From Ophiosphaerella korrae (lineage: Eukaryota > Ascomycota > Dothideomycetes > Pleosporales > Phaeosphaeriaceae), in contig JALNQF010000042.1 in assembly GCA_028456385.1 (NCBI GenBank), positions 1-64,000 on the forward strand: a stretch of 64,000 bases of DNA. The letters run 5' to 3'. Position numbers and translations under genes: made by a program. Of the stretch, positions 1 through 11,080 are shown piece by piece. Position 1 is the first letter of the stretch; each line of letters opens with the position of its first letter. A model generated the notes under the pieces. The model had not been told where the DNA came from, did not search any database, and saw nothing but the letters and a program-made list of their open reading frames with translations.

Positions 1-600
1 TTTAGTAATTACTATTTAGTAATTACTATCTATAATAAAAGTATTTAAAATACTTAAAACTTTTATAAACTTTAGTATAAGTTAAAAGTAAAGCTAATAT
101 ACTAAGAATTATAATATTATATAGTTATAGTTTAAAGTAAAGTAAATATACTATATATATATATATATAAAGCTCTATACTTATAAAAAGAGTAAAGTAA
201 TTTTTTTTTTTTTTTTTTTTTTTTTTTAGATACTATTAGTACTTTTAAATACTATCTATTATTTCTTTACTATTTCTTATAGCTTATAGTAAGTACTATT
301 ATCTTCTAAGTACTTTTTAATACTATTAGTAATTACTATTATAAATAGTAACCTTAGTTAAATTTAGTTATAGAGACTTTCTTAGAATAAAGAAGTAGTT
401 TAGAAATTATAGTAAATAAGCACTTTGATATAGAGTTAGTAATATATACTATTACGCCTCTTTATCTAGTTCTTGTAATATTATATAGATAATTTACTAC
501 TAAGCTAATCTAGACAAAAAGGAGCTAATAACTAGTTAAGCTATTATAGTAGTATATAATATATATACTAGTTATTATTACTTGAAGTTCTTTGCACTCG
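1..600. repeat. AT-rich RIP-like repeat block (left)
   Basis: The stretch is almost entirely A/T with dense TA dinucleotides and no usable reading frame. It has a poly-T run near 200-227 and short direct repeats at the very start. This is the look of a transposon inactivated by RIP, which converts CpA to TpA. No transposon family can be recognised. The right edge near 590-840 grades into more mixed sequence that may be the end of the same element. Confidence 0.7.
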
Positions 601-889
601 CTTAGAACTCGCTTAGGGTTATACTAAGTTGTATGCAAGGGAATATACTAGCCGACAGAGCTAGCAACACTAGTTACTCGGCCTAGTAGAGCTCGTCGAC
701 AGCGCTAAGCGTACCCTAATAGCTCTCCGCCCTAGACCCCTTACAAATATATAGTAACGAGAATAAGGTATACACATACTACTATATTAATTGTTAGTTA
801 GTTCTTTCTGTTCTTATTTTGCTTAGCTAACATTTTAAGTAGACTTCGGGTTACAAATTACATTATCTTCTTGCCTATGCGAGTCGGAA

Positions 890-1501
890 TCAAAAAGGCC
901 ATCGAAAGACTGGACATGTTAGAGAAGTGTAATTGAACGATGCAACAACAAAGGCTCTAAGCTATCGTTCTTCACTCGTACACTGACAGTTCGGAAAGAT
1001 GATCTTAGTAAATGGAATTTGGGACTCTTCGCACAGCCTCGCCACCCATTGTTCCAAAATGCCAAAATATGCCAAAAATCTAGCACTGACCTCCTAAATA
1101 TCGACTTTGCATCAGTAATTGACAGAGTGGAGTTTCAGAGAAAGTTCAAAAAAGCCTTGGAATTGCGTAACAAGGCAGAGGCTGGATACCAAGATATTGT
1201 CAGGAGAACAATGTATCTAGGGGAGAGAAACGGACAACTACCACCGACATTATCGCGAAGGCATTCTCAAGTCGACCCGACTTATCCATTACCTAGAGTA
1301 CCTGGGCGCCCTCCGATCTTACGACCTTTGTCTCCAATCTCTATGATTCACATGAGTGACTATGGCATCAAAGAAAGCGTGAAAGCGGAAATAATGGTGG
1401 TTGGGAGTCTAGTACAGAACATATTTCTTGCTCTAGCCCACGTGCTCGCTCGAGCGTATCTAGTGCGCCCGGCCGGTAGAGCCGTTGGATCGACAGAATG
1501 A
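890..1501 (+). other. Unrecognised open stretch (possible gene fragment)
   Basis: A reading frame runs from about 930 to a TGA at 1499-1501, with codon-like composition, between two AT-rich blocks. No ATG in a good context begins it; the frame is already open upstream. The sequence is rich in basic and proline residues in its middle and hydrophobic near the end. I do not recognise a family. It may be an orphan gene exon or a remnant of a longer gene. Confidence 0.2.
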
Positions 1502-2050
1502 AATGAGGCAGGATGACACTTTTCTACTGAAGTTTCTGCTCTGGGGAGCCTTCTTTAAGTCTTACTCCGTCTAGTTTAATATAGCATGGGAATTCGCCGG
1601 CGGATTATCTCTCACATCAAGCAAGATAGTTGGCGTTCAATCTTGTTAATTGAATATGAAATAGTCTAACCTAAGATAACAATTTCCCTATACATTTCCT
1701 CGACCTCGGGAGTCTCGATGGCGAAGATCGATATTGATGTATGTAGGGCATGAATATTTAATAATGTCATATTTCTGGGGATGTTCTGCCTATTCGTGCA
1801 CGGAGTACATAAGAGTATCACTTAGCTCTGAGTTGTAGGTGTGAGGCACTTACATGCCTTATCCCAGATTATCTGAATGGATATGATGAATTGTAGCTCT
1901 GGAGGTCTTCAGAATACGACAGCAGCTACCTATCTAAGTATATGGGCAGCGCCTAGGTTATATCCTAAAATCTCAGTTGATAATACCTAGGTAACGTAAG
2001 GAAATATGTCCGATTTTAGGATGACCCTTAACTGTATGTATGACAAGCTC
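1502..2050. other. Intergenic, nothing recognised
   Basis: No convincing coding, RNA or repeat signal was seen apart from two CCTAGGT(A)-type motifs near 1951-1993 that recur elsewhere in the window. Confidence 0.4.
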
Positions 2051-2052
2051 TA

Positions 2053-2327
2053 CCCAGGCACGCGGGTGAAAAAAAAAAAGGCCGCACACCCAAAAAGTGA
2101 CCTTTCTGCTCGCTTTCTTATGCTCTCGATTTAGATAAAATAAATTTTATATTTTAATAGGAAGAGATTCGATAGCTTAGAGATGCTTAGTATCAGAAAT
2201 TTCGACTTTATTATACTTTCATTGTTGTGATGAGAGGTCGCGAAGCTGAGTAAGGTCTACAGGAGGTCTGGTGTGCTCACCTAAAACGGACTTTGGGTGT
2301 GCGGCATTTTTTTTACCCCGTGCCAGG
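2053..2327. mobile_element. MITE-like element with terminal inverted repeats
   Basis: The two ends are imperfect inverted repeats of about 40 nt. The left end has a GGCACG core, a G-rich step, an A-run and then GCCGCACACCCAAA; the right end read in reverse has the same order. Each end is bordered by TA (2051-2052 and 2328-2329), consistent with a TA target-site duplication as in the Tc1/mariner superfamily. The 275-bp interior has no long ORF, so this would be a non-autonomous element. It lies about 390 bp upstream of a secreted-protein gene. The assignment rests on structure only. Confidence 0.72.
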
Positions 2328-2714
2328 TAAACTCTATGCAAGAAAAAAGAAGTTACCTTTCAAGCTCTCTGCGTCTGCCAAGAGTAATCATATAGGGCCC
2401 AGTAAAATTTAAGGCAACCAAGGACCGTAAGATGCGCAAGCGCTAGCACCTGGTGTTCTGTTTCAAGGATTCCAGGCGAGCAACTCTTGGCTCTCCCCGA
2501 GTTTATCAATAAATCCTCAAGGATTACATACGTATCACATTTACGCGTCTTACGGGAGCCGAGTACAGTCAAGCAATTCTCGATGACTTCAGAGTTTTGA
2601 GTAATCTTGAATCTGCCCTATTTGAACTACTACTCCTCCCACTCTGGAGATACTTGGGTACGGCTCGTCCAGTTCATAATAATCATCCAAAGCATTCAAC
2701 CTTGGAACTATTCC

Positions 2715-3176
2715 ATGATGAAGACATCTTTTGTTGTACTTGCTAGCATCGCTGTCACGGCCGCCTTTCCTTTCGGAATTCCATTTTGGGAGTCAGACCA
2801 TTCTCATCCTGTTCCATGGAGGCCTACGCCCACGCCAACGCTAACGCCAACACCTTCTGGGTCGCCATCCTATCCAACGCAGCATCCAACTAAGCCCAAA
2901 CCCAAGGTTTGCAAGAGAATCTGCACCGAAATACCATTGAAGACGTGTGGTGATGGCTGGGTAAGTCCAACACCTTCCTTATTTTTGTAATGTTGTAATA
3001 GAATGGAAATTCTAACATGATACAGGCATCTGAGTGGACTGGGGTCAGTAATTTTCTAGGCTGAGAGTCCTATTATCTAAACTAACAAGACACAGAAGTG
3101 TTGGACGTGTTGTAAAGTTCGTGGCGCGGAATCTGAGCCCCGGCATATGGGCAGTGATATGAAGGTTGACTGGTGA
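2715..3176 (+). CDS. Small secreted cysteine-rich protein (effector-like), 3 exons
   Basis: I rebuilt the gene from splice sites: exon 1 is 2715-2960, the intron starts GTAAGT and ends TACAG; exon 2 is only 18 nt (3026-3043); the second intron (GTCAGT, branch site ACTAAC, CACAG) leads to exon 3, 3096-3176. All joins keep frame and give 114 aa. The start could be either of two adjacent ATGs. The N-terminus is a clear signal peptide (about residues 1-18). It is followed by a Pro/Thr-rich repeat linker (about 35-65) and a compact tail with six cysteines, including a final C-x2-CC group. This matches the general pattern of fungal small secreted effectors, but no specific family is recognised. It sits between a MITE and a RIP-degraded block, a typical effector niche. 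Function is unknown, and the splice model is unverified. Confidence 0.62.
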
Positions 3177-3500
3177 TTCAGCTACCTATGACCAGATCTT
3201 GGACGAGACCTGTATACTTGGGTGATGAACGAGAGACCGAATTTTCTTCCTATGTCGCATTTTACTTTACCTGGGTATTCCGATATCTGCTTGTAACCTA
3301 CCTAGGTAATAGGGAAAGCTTCTACAGGAGTGATTTGGAGAGAATAGAAGAAAGAGACCACAAAATAGAGCGTTTCCTCGGTTGCATCTAAGACTCTAAT
3401 CTGAATATCTACATCTAGACTGAGGAACTCATATCACTGAACTCATTAGCTTAGGTATACCTAGACTAACCACTACTAGGTTACCTACCTACCTAAATAG
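3177..3500. other. Intergenic, transition into AT-rich block
   Basis: No gene was recognised. Several CTACCTA/CCTAGGTA-type motifs cluster near 3297-3306 and 3453-3500 before composition falls to almost pure A/T. Confidence 0.4.
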
Positions 3501-6500
3501 GAGGTAATTAAGAACTTTGCATAGTAATAGGTTAGTATACTAAGTGCGCTTTATATTTATCTTATATTATCTATTAATTAAGCTAAAAAGTAGCTAAAGT
3601 TTAATCTTCTATTTAGAGATATTAGAGGACTATTCTATTCTAGGATTATCTAAAATTGGCCCTAGGGGCTATAATTTTTGTATAAATTTTTAAGATCTTA
3701 ATTAGAGGCTAGAGATTTACGTAGCCCTAGAGCTTATAGTGTAGTTTTAAAATTCTTTATTGTTTTAAGTTTATATTACTTATATACTTATTCTAAAATA
3801 AATAAGTATATAAACCTAATAATATTTAAATTCTAAGGTTTTAAAGCTAACTAACATATCTTTATATATAATAAGCTAGTTTTACTAAAAAAATTAAAGA
3901 AATTTAAGATATTTAAACTAGTAGAAGTTTACTAGTATATAAAATTTTAAAAACATTATATTAATATATATTACTTTTAATACTTATATAAATAACTTAA
4001 TAAAAAAATATTATATATTTGTATTTTTTTTTATAAATATAGAAAATAAAGTACTTTAATTTCTATATAAAATAAATTTAGTTTAGTAATATATATATAT
4101 AATATATTCTACTATAGAACTAATTAGCTTTATATTAGAAAGATTTTAGTTATAGTAAATTATAGATAAAGTATAGTATATAGTATTAAAGATATATATT
4201 TCTAAAATAGTATTAGTAATCTAATTTCTAACTAAAAGTAATACTATATTAATATTTATAATTTAAAACTATTTAGTACTTTATATAGTAAGGTAATATA
4301 AAAAAAATTAAAAAAAAGTTATAGTTTTTAACTTAAAATAACTCTATAAATATATACGTTAAAAATAAAACTAGTAAAGAATTTTAAAGAAAAAAACTAG
4401 TATATTAATATAGCTTACTATAATTTTTAATTAATAATCTAATTCGAGCTAAGATTTAAAGTATTTAGAGGACTTTTTTTTATACTAACTTTAGAGCTTA
4501 ACTATTTTTTATTTTTAGTATCTTTTTTTTTATTTTTTTAATAGAAGTTAGATATATATAATACTATTAGTACCCTTTAGTTATATATAATTCTAATTAT
4601 TAAAAGAATAGATATTAAGTAAAAGGTAAAAAATTAAACTTTTAGTAAAAACTTATATTTATTTAGTATAACTCTTTACTATTAGTACTTAGTAAGATAA
4701 CTTTTAGTATCTATAATCGCTTACTATTATATAAGAAGAAATAATATATAATTATCTATAGCGTTTTATAGTATAAGAGCTTACTTTTCTTTTATAGTAT
4801 TTTTAAAGGTTTTTACTTTTAATAAAGTAGTTTTTATAAGATAATTTTTTTTAAATCTTTTAATTAGCTAATTATTATAGGCGTAATAAGAGAAATCGAG
4901 ATAGAACTAATTAGCTCTATTATAGATAATAACGTAGTATAAAATAAGTAAAGTAATAACCTAGATTAAGAAGCTAGTTATAATTAAGATACGTAATAAC
5001 TTTATAAATTTATACTCTTAGTAATTATAAAGCTAAAGAATAAGTAAAGGTATATAGTTAGTAGTAATATATATTATTAGGATAGTATTAGTAATTTAAT
5101 TATTAAGTACAAGTAATAATATATTAATATTATAAGAATTATTCTATTATTTATAGCCTATTATAGATTACTATATAAGCTCTTGTTATAAACTTTTAAT
5201 TTACTAATACCTACTTAAGTAGTTACTTATAGTTAATAATAGGTAGCCTAGTTATAATTACTATAAGCTAAATAAATTTACTATTAAAAACTAGTACTTT
5301 ATTTTATTTTTTAAAGAAATACTAGCTTTTTTAAATAATATAAAAATTTTCTCTAAATTTAATATAATATATACTTTCTACTATATATATAATACTTTAA
5401 ATTTAAAATAATTAACTACTTTTATTATATACTTTAGTATATATACTTATAAAGTAGTACTTTTTAGTATACTATTAACTTAGCTTTACTAAAATATTTA
5501 AATAACTTCTATACTATATATATATAAATAATATCTTAGTATACTCTAATAATAAAATAGACTATATCTAGTATATTTATAAAGTACTAATATAACTAAA
5601 AAAGTAAAGCTTTTATATTAACTTTAAAAAATTTAGCTTTTATACTACTTTAGTTAAGTTTTTAAATATAATTATTTTTAATAAAAAAATTTAATAAATT
5701 TTTTTAAAGTTAAAGCTATTTAAAAGTAAAAAATACTAAAGACTACTAAAAAAGTTTTAACTTTTCTAAACTATACTAAATTTTTTTAATACTTTATTAA
5801 AGATTATTTAAGTTTTACTTTACTTTTTACTAAGTTAATTAAGTTTAAAGTTATTACTAAACTTATAAAAAAAATTAAGTAATTTTTTTAAAAAACTTAG
5901 TATAAGCTTTTTATAATTACTTAAAAATATATAAATACTTTTAATAAACTAAAAGTAATTTTACTTTACTTTAACTTTTTTATAAAGTAAACTTTATATA
6001 AAATAATTTAATAAAGTAGTTTTAATATTTAATTAAAAAAAGTAAATAGTAAATAAAGCTATTTAAGTAAGTATTACGTATATATACTTAGTAGCTTACT
6101 AAGTACTAACTAAATATAAAAAAGTAATTAAATATTAGTAAGTTATAAACTTACTAATATTAGTATAAAAATAAGAAATCTAAAAAATAACTTTTTTATA
6201 CTTAGTTTATTTATTATCTATTTATTATTACTAACTATAATTATATAGCTAGTTAGTAGATCTATATACTAGCTACTTTAGTATATCTTTTTAGCTAGAA
6301 TAATAAAGAGTAAGATTAACTTACTAAATATATTAATATACTTAATTATTATACTCTAGTTATAATTTTTTAGCTAGATAGTAATAACTTAACTAATTAT
6401 ATTTAAACTTATAATAACTTTAAATATAGAAACTACTTTTATTATAAACTTAGTCTTATTAAAGTTATATATATTTTTATTAAGTATTTTATATACTTAG

Positions 6501-6840
6501 TATATTTTTTATATAAGTTTAAACTATATATTAATTTAGACTAAGTCTTTATACTCAGTATACTAAGAGTAAAACTTTTTATTTTACTTTATCTAAAGCT
6601 TAAATTAGCTCCTAATCTATTAATCTACTTAGTTCTTACTTATTAGAAAAGGAAGAAGATTTTAACTATAAGTAGTTAGTAAAATATATACTATTTATTA
6701 TATATTAATAGTATAAAGTAGAAATCTATATTAATTGAAGCTTAAAATCTATTAAATAAGAGACTATTCTTTTATAAGTAAGAGCTTATTTTTTCCTCTA
6801 TTAAATTCTTAGATTATAAAGACCTTTTAGATCTAGTGTT
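3500..6840. repeat. AT-rich RIP-degraded block (about 3.3 kb)
   Basis: More than 3 kb of nearly pure A/T with abundant TTA/TAA/TAG triplets in all frames and no ORF above about 60 codons. G and C survive mostly in CT/AG contexts rather than CpA/TpG, as expected after RIP. This is most simply one or more transposons mutated beyond recognition. The boundaries are judged by eye from composition. Confidence 0.8.
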
Positions 6841-7074
6841 AGAGAGTTGTTCCAGGTACGTTGTACAACAAAGAAGCCTTCTTTACAGCACTAATTTTTT
6901 TAGATTAAATTAATTTAACTACAAGAAGAGTTCTACTATCTCTCTAAGGCGATTTAGAACGTTTTGCGCGCAGCATTGTGGATTGTACGCGTTGGGTTGC
7001 GTGGATTTGATGGGGGTGCCCGAGGAGTGGGGCTGCCCGAGGAGTGGTGGAACACGTTAGCTGAAGAAATGTAC

Positions 7075-7168
7075 CTGCGGCATTGTTCTCGTCAAATCGC
7101 TCCTTTAGCCATACGCAACCTTTCAATAATTTCAGAATATCTGCTAGCGATATTCCAAAGCCGGACAT
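7075..7168 (-). pseudogene. Possible 5' exon of a fungal regulatory/NLR-type gene, truncated
   Basis: On the minus strand an ATG at 7168 opens a 31-codon exon beginning M-S-G-F-G-I-S-L-A-D, which ends at a plausible donor (GTACAT at 7074) followed by a GCTAACG branch-like motif. The start resembles the N-terminal leader seen in many fungal ankyrin/NLR-like and transcription-regulator proteins (MSGFGxSxGDxI...). No continuing exon is recognised before the RIP block begins about 200 bp further on. If the resemblance is real, the rest of the gene was lost or mutated. A 17-bp imperfect direct repeat lies at about 7016-7050. Confidence 0.3.
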
Positions 7169-7213
7169 TTCGCTACAGTAACATTTGGGAGAGTGTTCTA
7201 GGAAGAGGCTCAC

Positions 7214-7671
7214 TTTCTTGTTATGGCAGAAACCACGTTTTCATCCAGACAGTAGGCTGTGCAAAACAGAACCAAAGAATTGGCCAAGGAAAACCTAGCG
7301 CAAGGCGTATTGGAAATTGGAAGGGAGGGTGACCTGCATTCAGCGTTCAGCACATGGGTCCTGGCTTATCGTAGCCGACCTTGGCGGTGGGTTCATGATC
7401 GCTCCAGCCTCCACTGCTGCAACGCATACTCAAAGATTTGGTCAATCTACAGAACTGGCCGTTCAGCCTTGTTGCCTTATAACGCCACAAATGACAGCTC
7501 ACAGAAACCTTCTTTCGTGAGGCGGAATGCAACCTTGTTTCCTGCTAGATGATAATACCCAAGCAGCTGCGAATTGGTCTACCTAAATTTAAGGCATGCC
7601 CTGGCCCAGTGAACTGATTATACAATTGATTGATACTTCTATAACTACAGTCTGACACGATAGAAATAGGG
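7214..7671. other. Intergenic, short overlapping ORFs only
   Basis: Short overlapping ORFs occur on both strands but none resembles a protein family or has a coherent gene structure. Confidence 0.35.
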
Positions 7672-9589
7672 ATGGCCGACTTTAACGCAGAAGACTAGAA
7701 TGAGGAGATAGGAAACGTCAATCCCCACCATCAAAATGTGGATATAGCACCTGATGATGAGGAGTTGCTTGGACCATGGACGGTCGTCGCATTGATGTTG
7801 AATCAGACCATTGGTACGTCATGAAGGATCTTGATTCATAGCAACGGCTAACAGAAAAAAAGGCTCTGGAATATTTGTCTCTCCACGGAGAGTGCTAATC
7901 GGCACGGGGAGCGTTGGTATTTCACTGATCTTTTAGCGCTTTGGCGCCATTGTCAGCACTTGCGGCCTGCTCGTATGGCTCGAACTTGGGCTCTCTGTTC
8001 CATTTCGAGAAGTGAAAGTCACTCCAGGCCCTCATGGTAGATTTGAGAAGAAGAGTGCCTCGCAATGGAGGCGAGAAAAACTATGCATGTTTACATTACG
8101 CATTTTCATAACTTCTGCTGACATCTTTTTGTAGCTAGAATTTATCTACTCCCCTCCGAACAAATAACGATCAAGATTCTTGGTCACTTGTATGTATGGC
8201 ATACCGTTCATCATCCTAGGCAACCTCGCAGGCAATGCACTTGCACTTGGTTCCTTCGCCTTGCATGCTACCGGCAAAAAACCTGATGATGCTAAAGGTG
8301 AAGTCATTGGTATCGCGATCGGAACTTTATCTGTGGCATGCCTGCTCCACATGTTCTCTCGAAGAGGTGGAATCATTATGAACAACATATTTGCCGTCAT
8401 CAAAGTCCTTCCCTTAGTCACGATCATCGTGTTAGGCTTCCTCAAAGTGGGTGGGGTCCATTTTGGGACTTCGGCAAAAGCAACCACCAACTTTCTCGTC
8501 TCAGAGTCGTTTGAGGGTGTAGGCGACGACTTCGCTAGTTACACGAGTTCTTTACAGCTTATCTTTTACTCTTACTCGAGATATTTACAACCGTTCTATG
8601 TTTTGGCGGAAGTCGCAAGGCCTCGAAAAGTCTTTCCCTAAATACACTTTGCTTGGGATGCTGATCACCACTATTTTATTTCTCTTGGTCAACATTTCAT
8701 ATTTTTGCGTTGTACCGCGAGACCTTGATGGGATTGCGCAAGCACAGGACATGGCGTCATTGTTCTTCGCACAAACCTTTGGGAACGAGGTCGCCAGGAG
8801 GGTGATGAACGGTTTCACCGCGTTCTCGATCCTAGGGAATATTGTAGTCATGACTTTCACGGCAGCACGAGTGAAACAAGAGATTGCAAAAGAGGGGATT
8901 ATCCCATTTTTGTTGGTTTTTGCGAAAGGATTGACTACACCGTGGGCGAGAATCAGAGAAAGATTCTTTTCGTCCAAGCAAGCCAGAAAAGCACAGGATT
9001 CTGTAAATAACGACCTTCAGACTCTAGAGCAAACTCCTATGGCTGCATTGTGCCTCCATTGGCTCACTTCCATTGCGATGATTGCCTTACTGCAAAGCTG
9101 AAACCAACTCATGCTTACTTTGTACTCGTCGGGATCTATGTCTATGCTATCCAGCTTCTAGTTGGCGCATTTGCTTCAGGCGGTCTTCTCGCTCTAAAAT
9201 TGACCCCAAGCCGGAACTAGAAGCACGAAGCTAACATCAAGTTCTGGTCGGGCTCATGGTATATAGGACTCTTCTTCATCACTGACCTTTTTCTCCTTAT
9301 TGCAGCCTTTATCAAACCTAGTAAAGGGTCACCATGGCCATTTGAAAAGGCGCAAATATCATGGTATGTTGCCCCTATAGTAGCGCTTTCAACTTTGTTA
9401 TGGGGACTAGTATGGTATTGGGGTCTTCGTGGGGTGATGCTAAAGAGATCGAAAACCTTGATTGTGACACGTCGCATTTTGGCGGTCAAGGATCGCAGTG
9501 ATCCAGATCGGTGGATACAAAAAGGAGAAATCGTAACACATGAGTGGCATACTCATATCCCAGATCTCACGTCAGGTAAAGGTGTTTGA
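7672..9589 (+). pseudogene. Methionine-permease-like amino acid transporter, pseudogene
   Basis: Conceptual reading gives an APC-type permease close to the fungal high-affinity methionine permease (MUP) group. It starts L-G-P-W-T-V-V-A-L, continues through Q-T-I-G | S-G-I-F across an intron (7814-7862), and has many hydrophobic helices up to about 9,480. In-frame stops fall at 7696 (TAG), 7934 (TAG, where Trp is expected), 8165 (TAA, explained by CAA) and 9218 (TAG). The frame also shifts near 8636 (one extra base in a T/C run) and near 9085. A second intron near 8075-8134 would need a GC donor. The stops fit C-to-T changes at CpA, i.e. RIP-like mutation. The gene is dead as sequenced. The exact substrate of the ancestor is inferred. 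Confidence 0.85.
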
Positions 9590-11080
9590 GATATGAGTCG
9601 CATCACGGTGATTGTGTTCGCAGATTCCTAGTATAAATTTTCTATAAGCCACGAACTATTTCTGGTATCTTATTATCAAATTTGCAGATTGTGAGGAAAA
9701 CTCTGCAGAAACCGATTAACTTTGATTGTGAATCTATCAGTCAGAAGATAGCTAGGACTGCCGTAATGTATACTCTATCCAAAGTTAATTCCCAGCCGTA
9801 TCATTACTGGTGGAAGGAAGTGGTAAATTATGCTTTTTAACCATGAAAGATAACCCAGCCCCCCAGTCCACACAGCCTTGTGACAGTGCGAGGCAGACTC
9901 TCACACTTGTGTACTTCAGCCACCCCACACTTGCGCGGCAAAGAAGCAGAATGTCCCAGATCGCATTTTTGCCTCTTTCAGGGCAACGACCAAGCATATG
10001 CCAAGTATATTTTAGGTTTATTTTTCAGCTGCCAATACTTCTCTCGTGAACGCAGTCTAATAAACGTCTTTGAACGAGCGCCACTCTACGTACGCGAGGC
10101 TACCTGATACCCTCTCCAGGAAATGTACTTGGGCAAGATACCTCCGGAATAGTCGCTAGGTGGTATGTATGGTTTGTTGAAGATCATCTACGTTGTAATA
10201 AATGCTCAATACCTCTATTGGCGTCTCAGTGTCGTGAAAGTAGGCCCGGCTAGTGAGCTGCTTTTGTACCACAAAGCGGCAAAAATGTCTATTTCTGGCG
10301 GGCTCGAACGAGAAATGGGGACTATTCCTGTCTGTCCCGAACGAGAAATGGGGACTATTCCTGTCTGTCCCGAAAAAACAGCTGTCAAGCCCCTCCATTT
10401 TTCAGGTCTCTTCTAGCTTGGGGGTGATCTTCTCAGCTGAGTTAGGCGTCTTCGAACCGACTTTGTCATGGATAGCATAGCTCATATGCTTGATTCAATG
10501 AAGCCTAATAGCCAAGAACAAGCAAAGCCTTCACCCATGGGTTTATATGAAATACACACTAGCAAGCCTTTCCAGTCCCTCCGTAAGGATTGCATGATAC
10601 GGTGACTGCAGAACAAAATTGACGCGATACACAGACTCAGTGCCATTGTTTTGAGGGGTCTTTAGCTATGTATAGCATCCCCCTATTCCCCATAACAATA
10701 TGCTCCGTTCACGGGTCACCTCTCGAATCATTCGACTTACAACCCAACCTATACACAGATACAACCTTCACCTGAACTTCAATCCCACCGTTTCGAGAAT
10801 GATTAGACGCGACTCGCATATTCATCGCCATGGCCTGTCAGAAGTGAACATCTCTCTCCTTGCTAACTGATGATCCATTTGGGCACTCGCTACTCTAGCG
10901 CCGCACCAACACCCATGAAATCGTTGATTTTGAGCAATTGCGTGTCGCGTGTAGATTTATAGAAAAACAACCAGGTTTCACTCCTACACCGCCGGCCGCA
11001 ATACGGTTAGCGGACAAAAAGAAGCCCATTGAGGACCAGAAAACATCTCACATTAAAATATTTCGTGAGTTGGGGTATCA
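9590..11080. other. Intergenic region with a short tandem duplication
   Basis: No credible gene is seen in this 1.5-kb gap. It contains a 33-bp tandem duplication at 10305-10374 (listed separately). The right part is the 3' flank of NOG2. Confidence 0.4.
10305..10374. repeat. 33-bp tandem repeat, two copies
   Basis: The unit beginning CGAACGAGAAATGGGG occurs at 10305 and again at 10338 without mismatch, followed by the first bases of a third unit. Thirty-three is a multiple of three, so ORFs on both strands simply repeat a short peptide. They are not evidence of a gene. Confidence 0.9.

Noticed and set aside
10156..10480. Repeated-peptide ORFs on both strands
   Set aside because: They only read the 33-bp tandem duplication; three frames are open at once.
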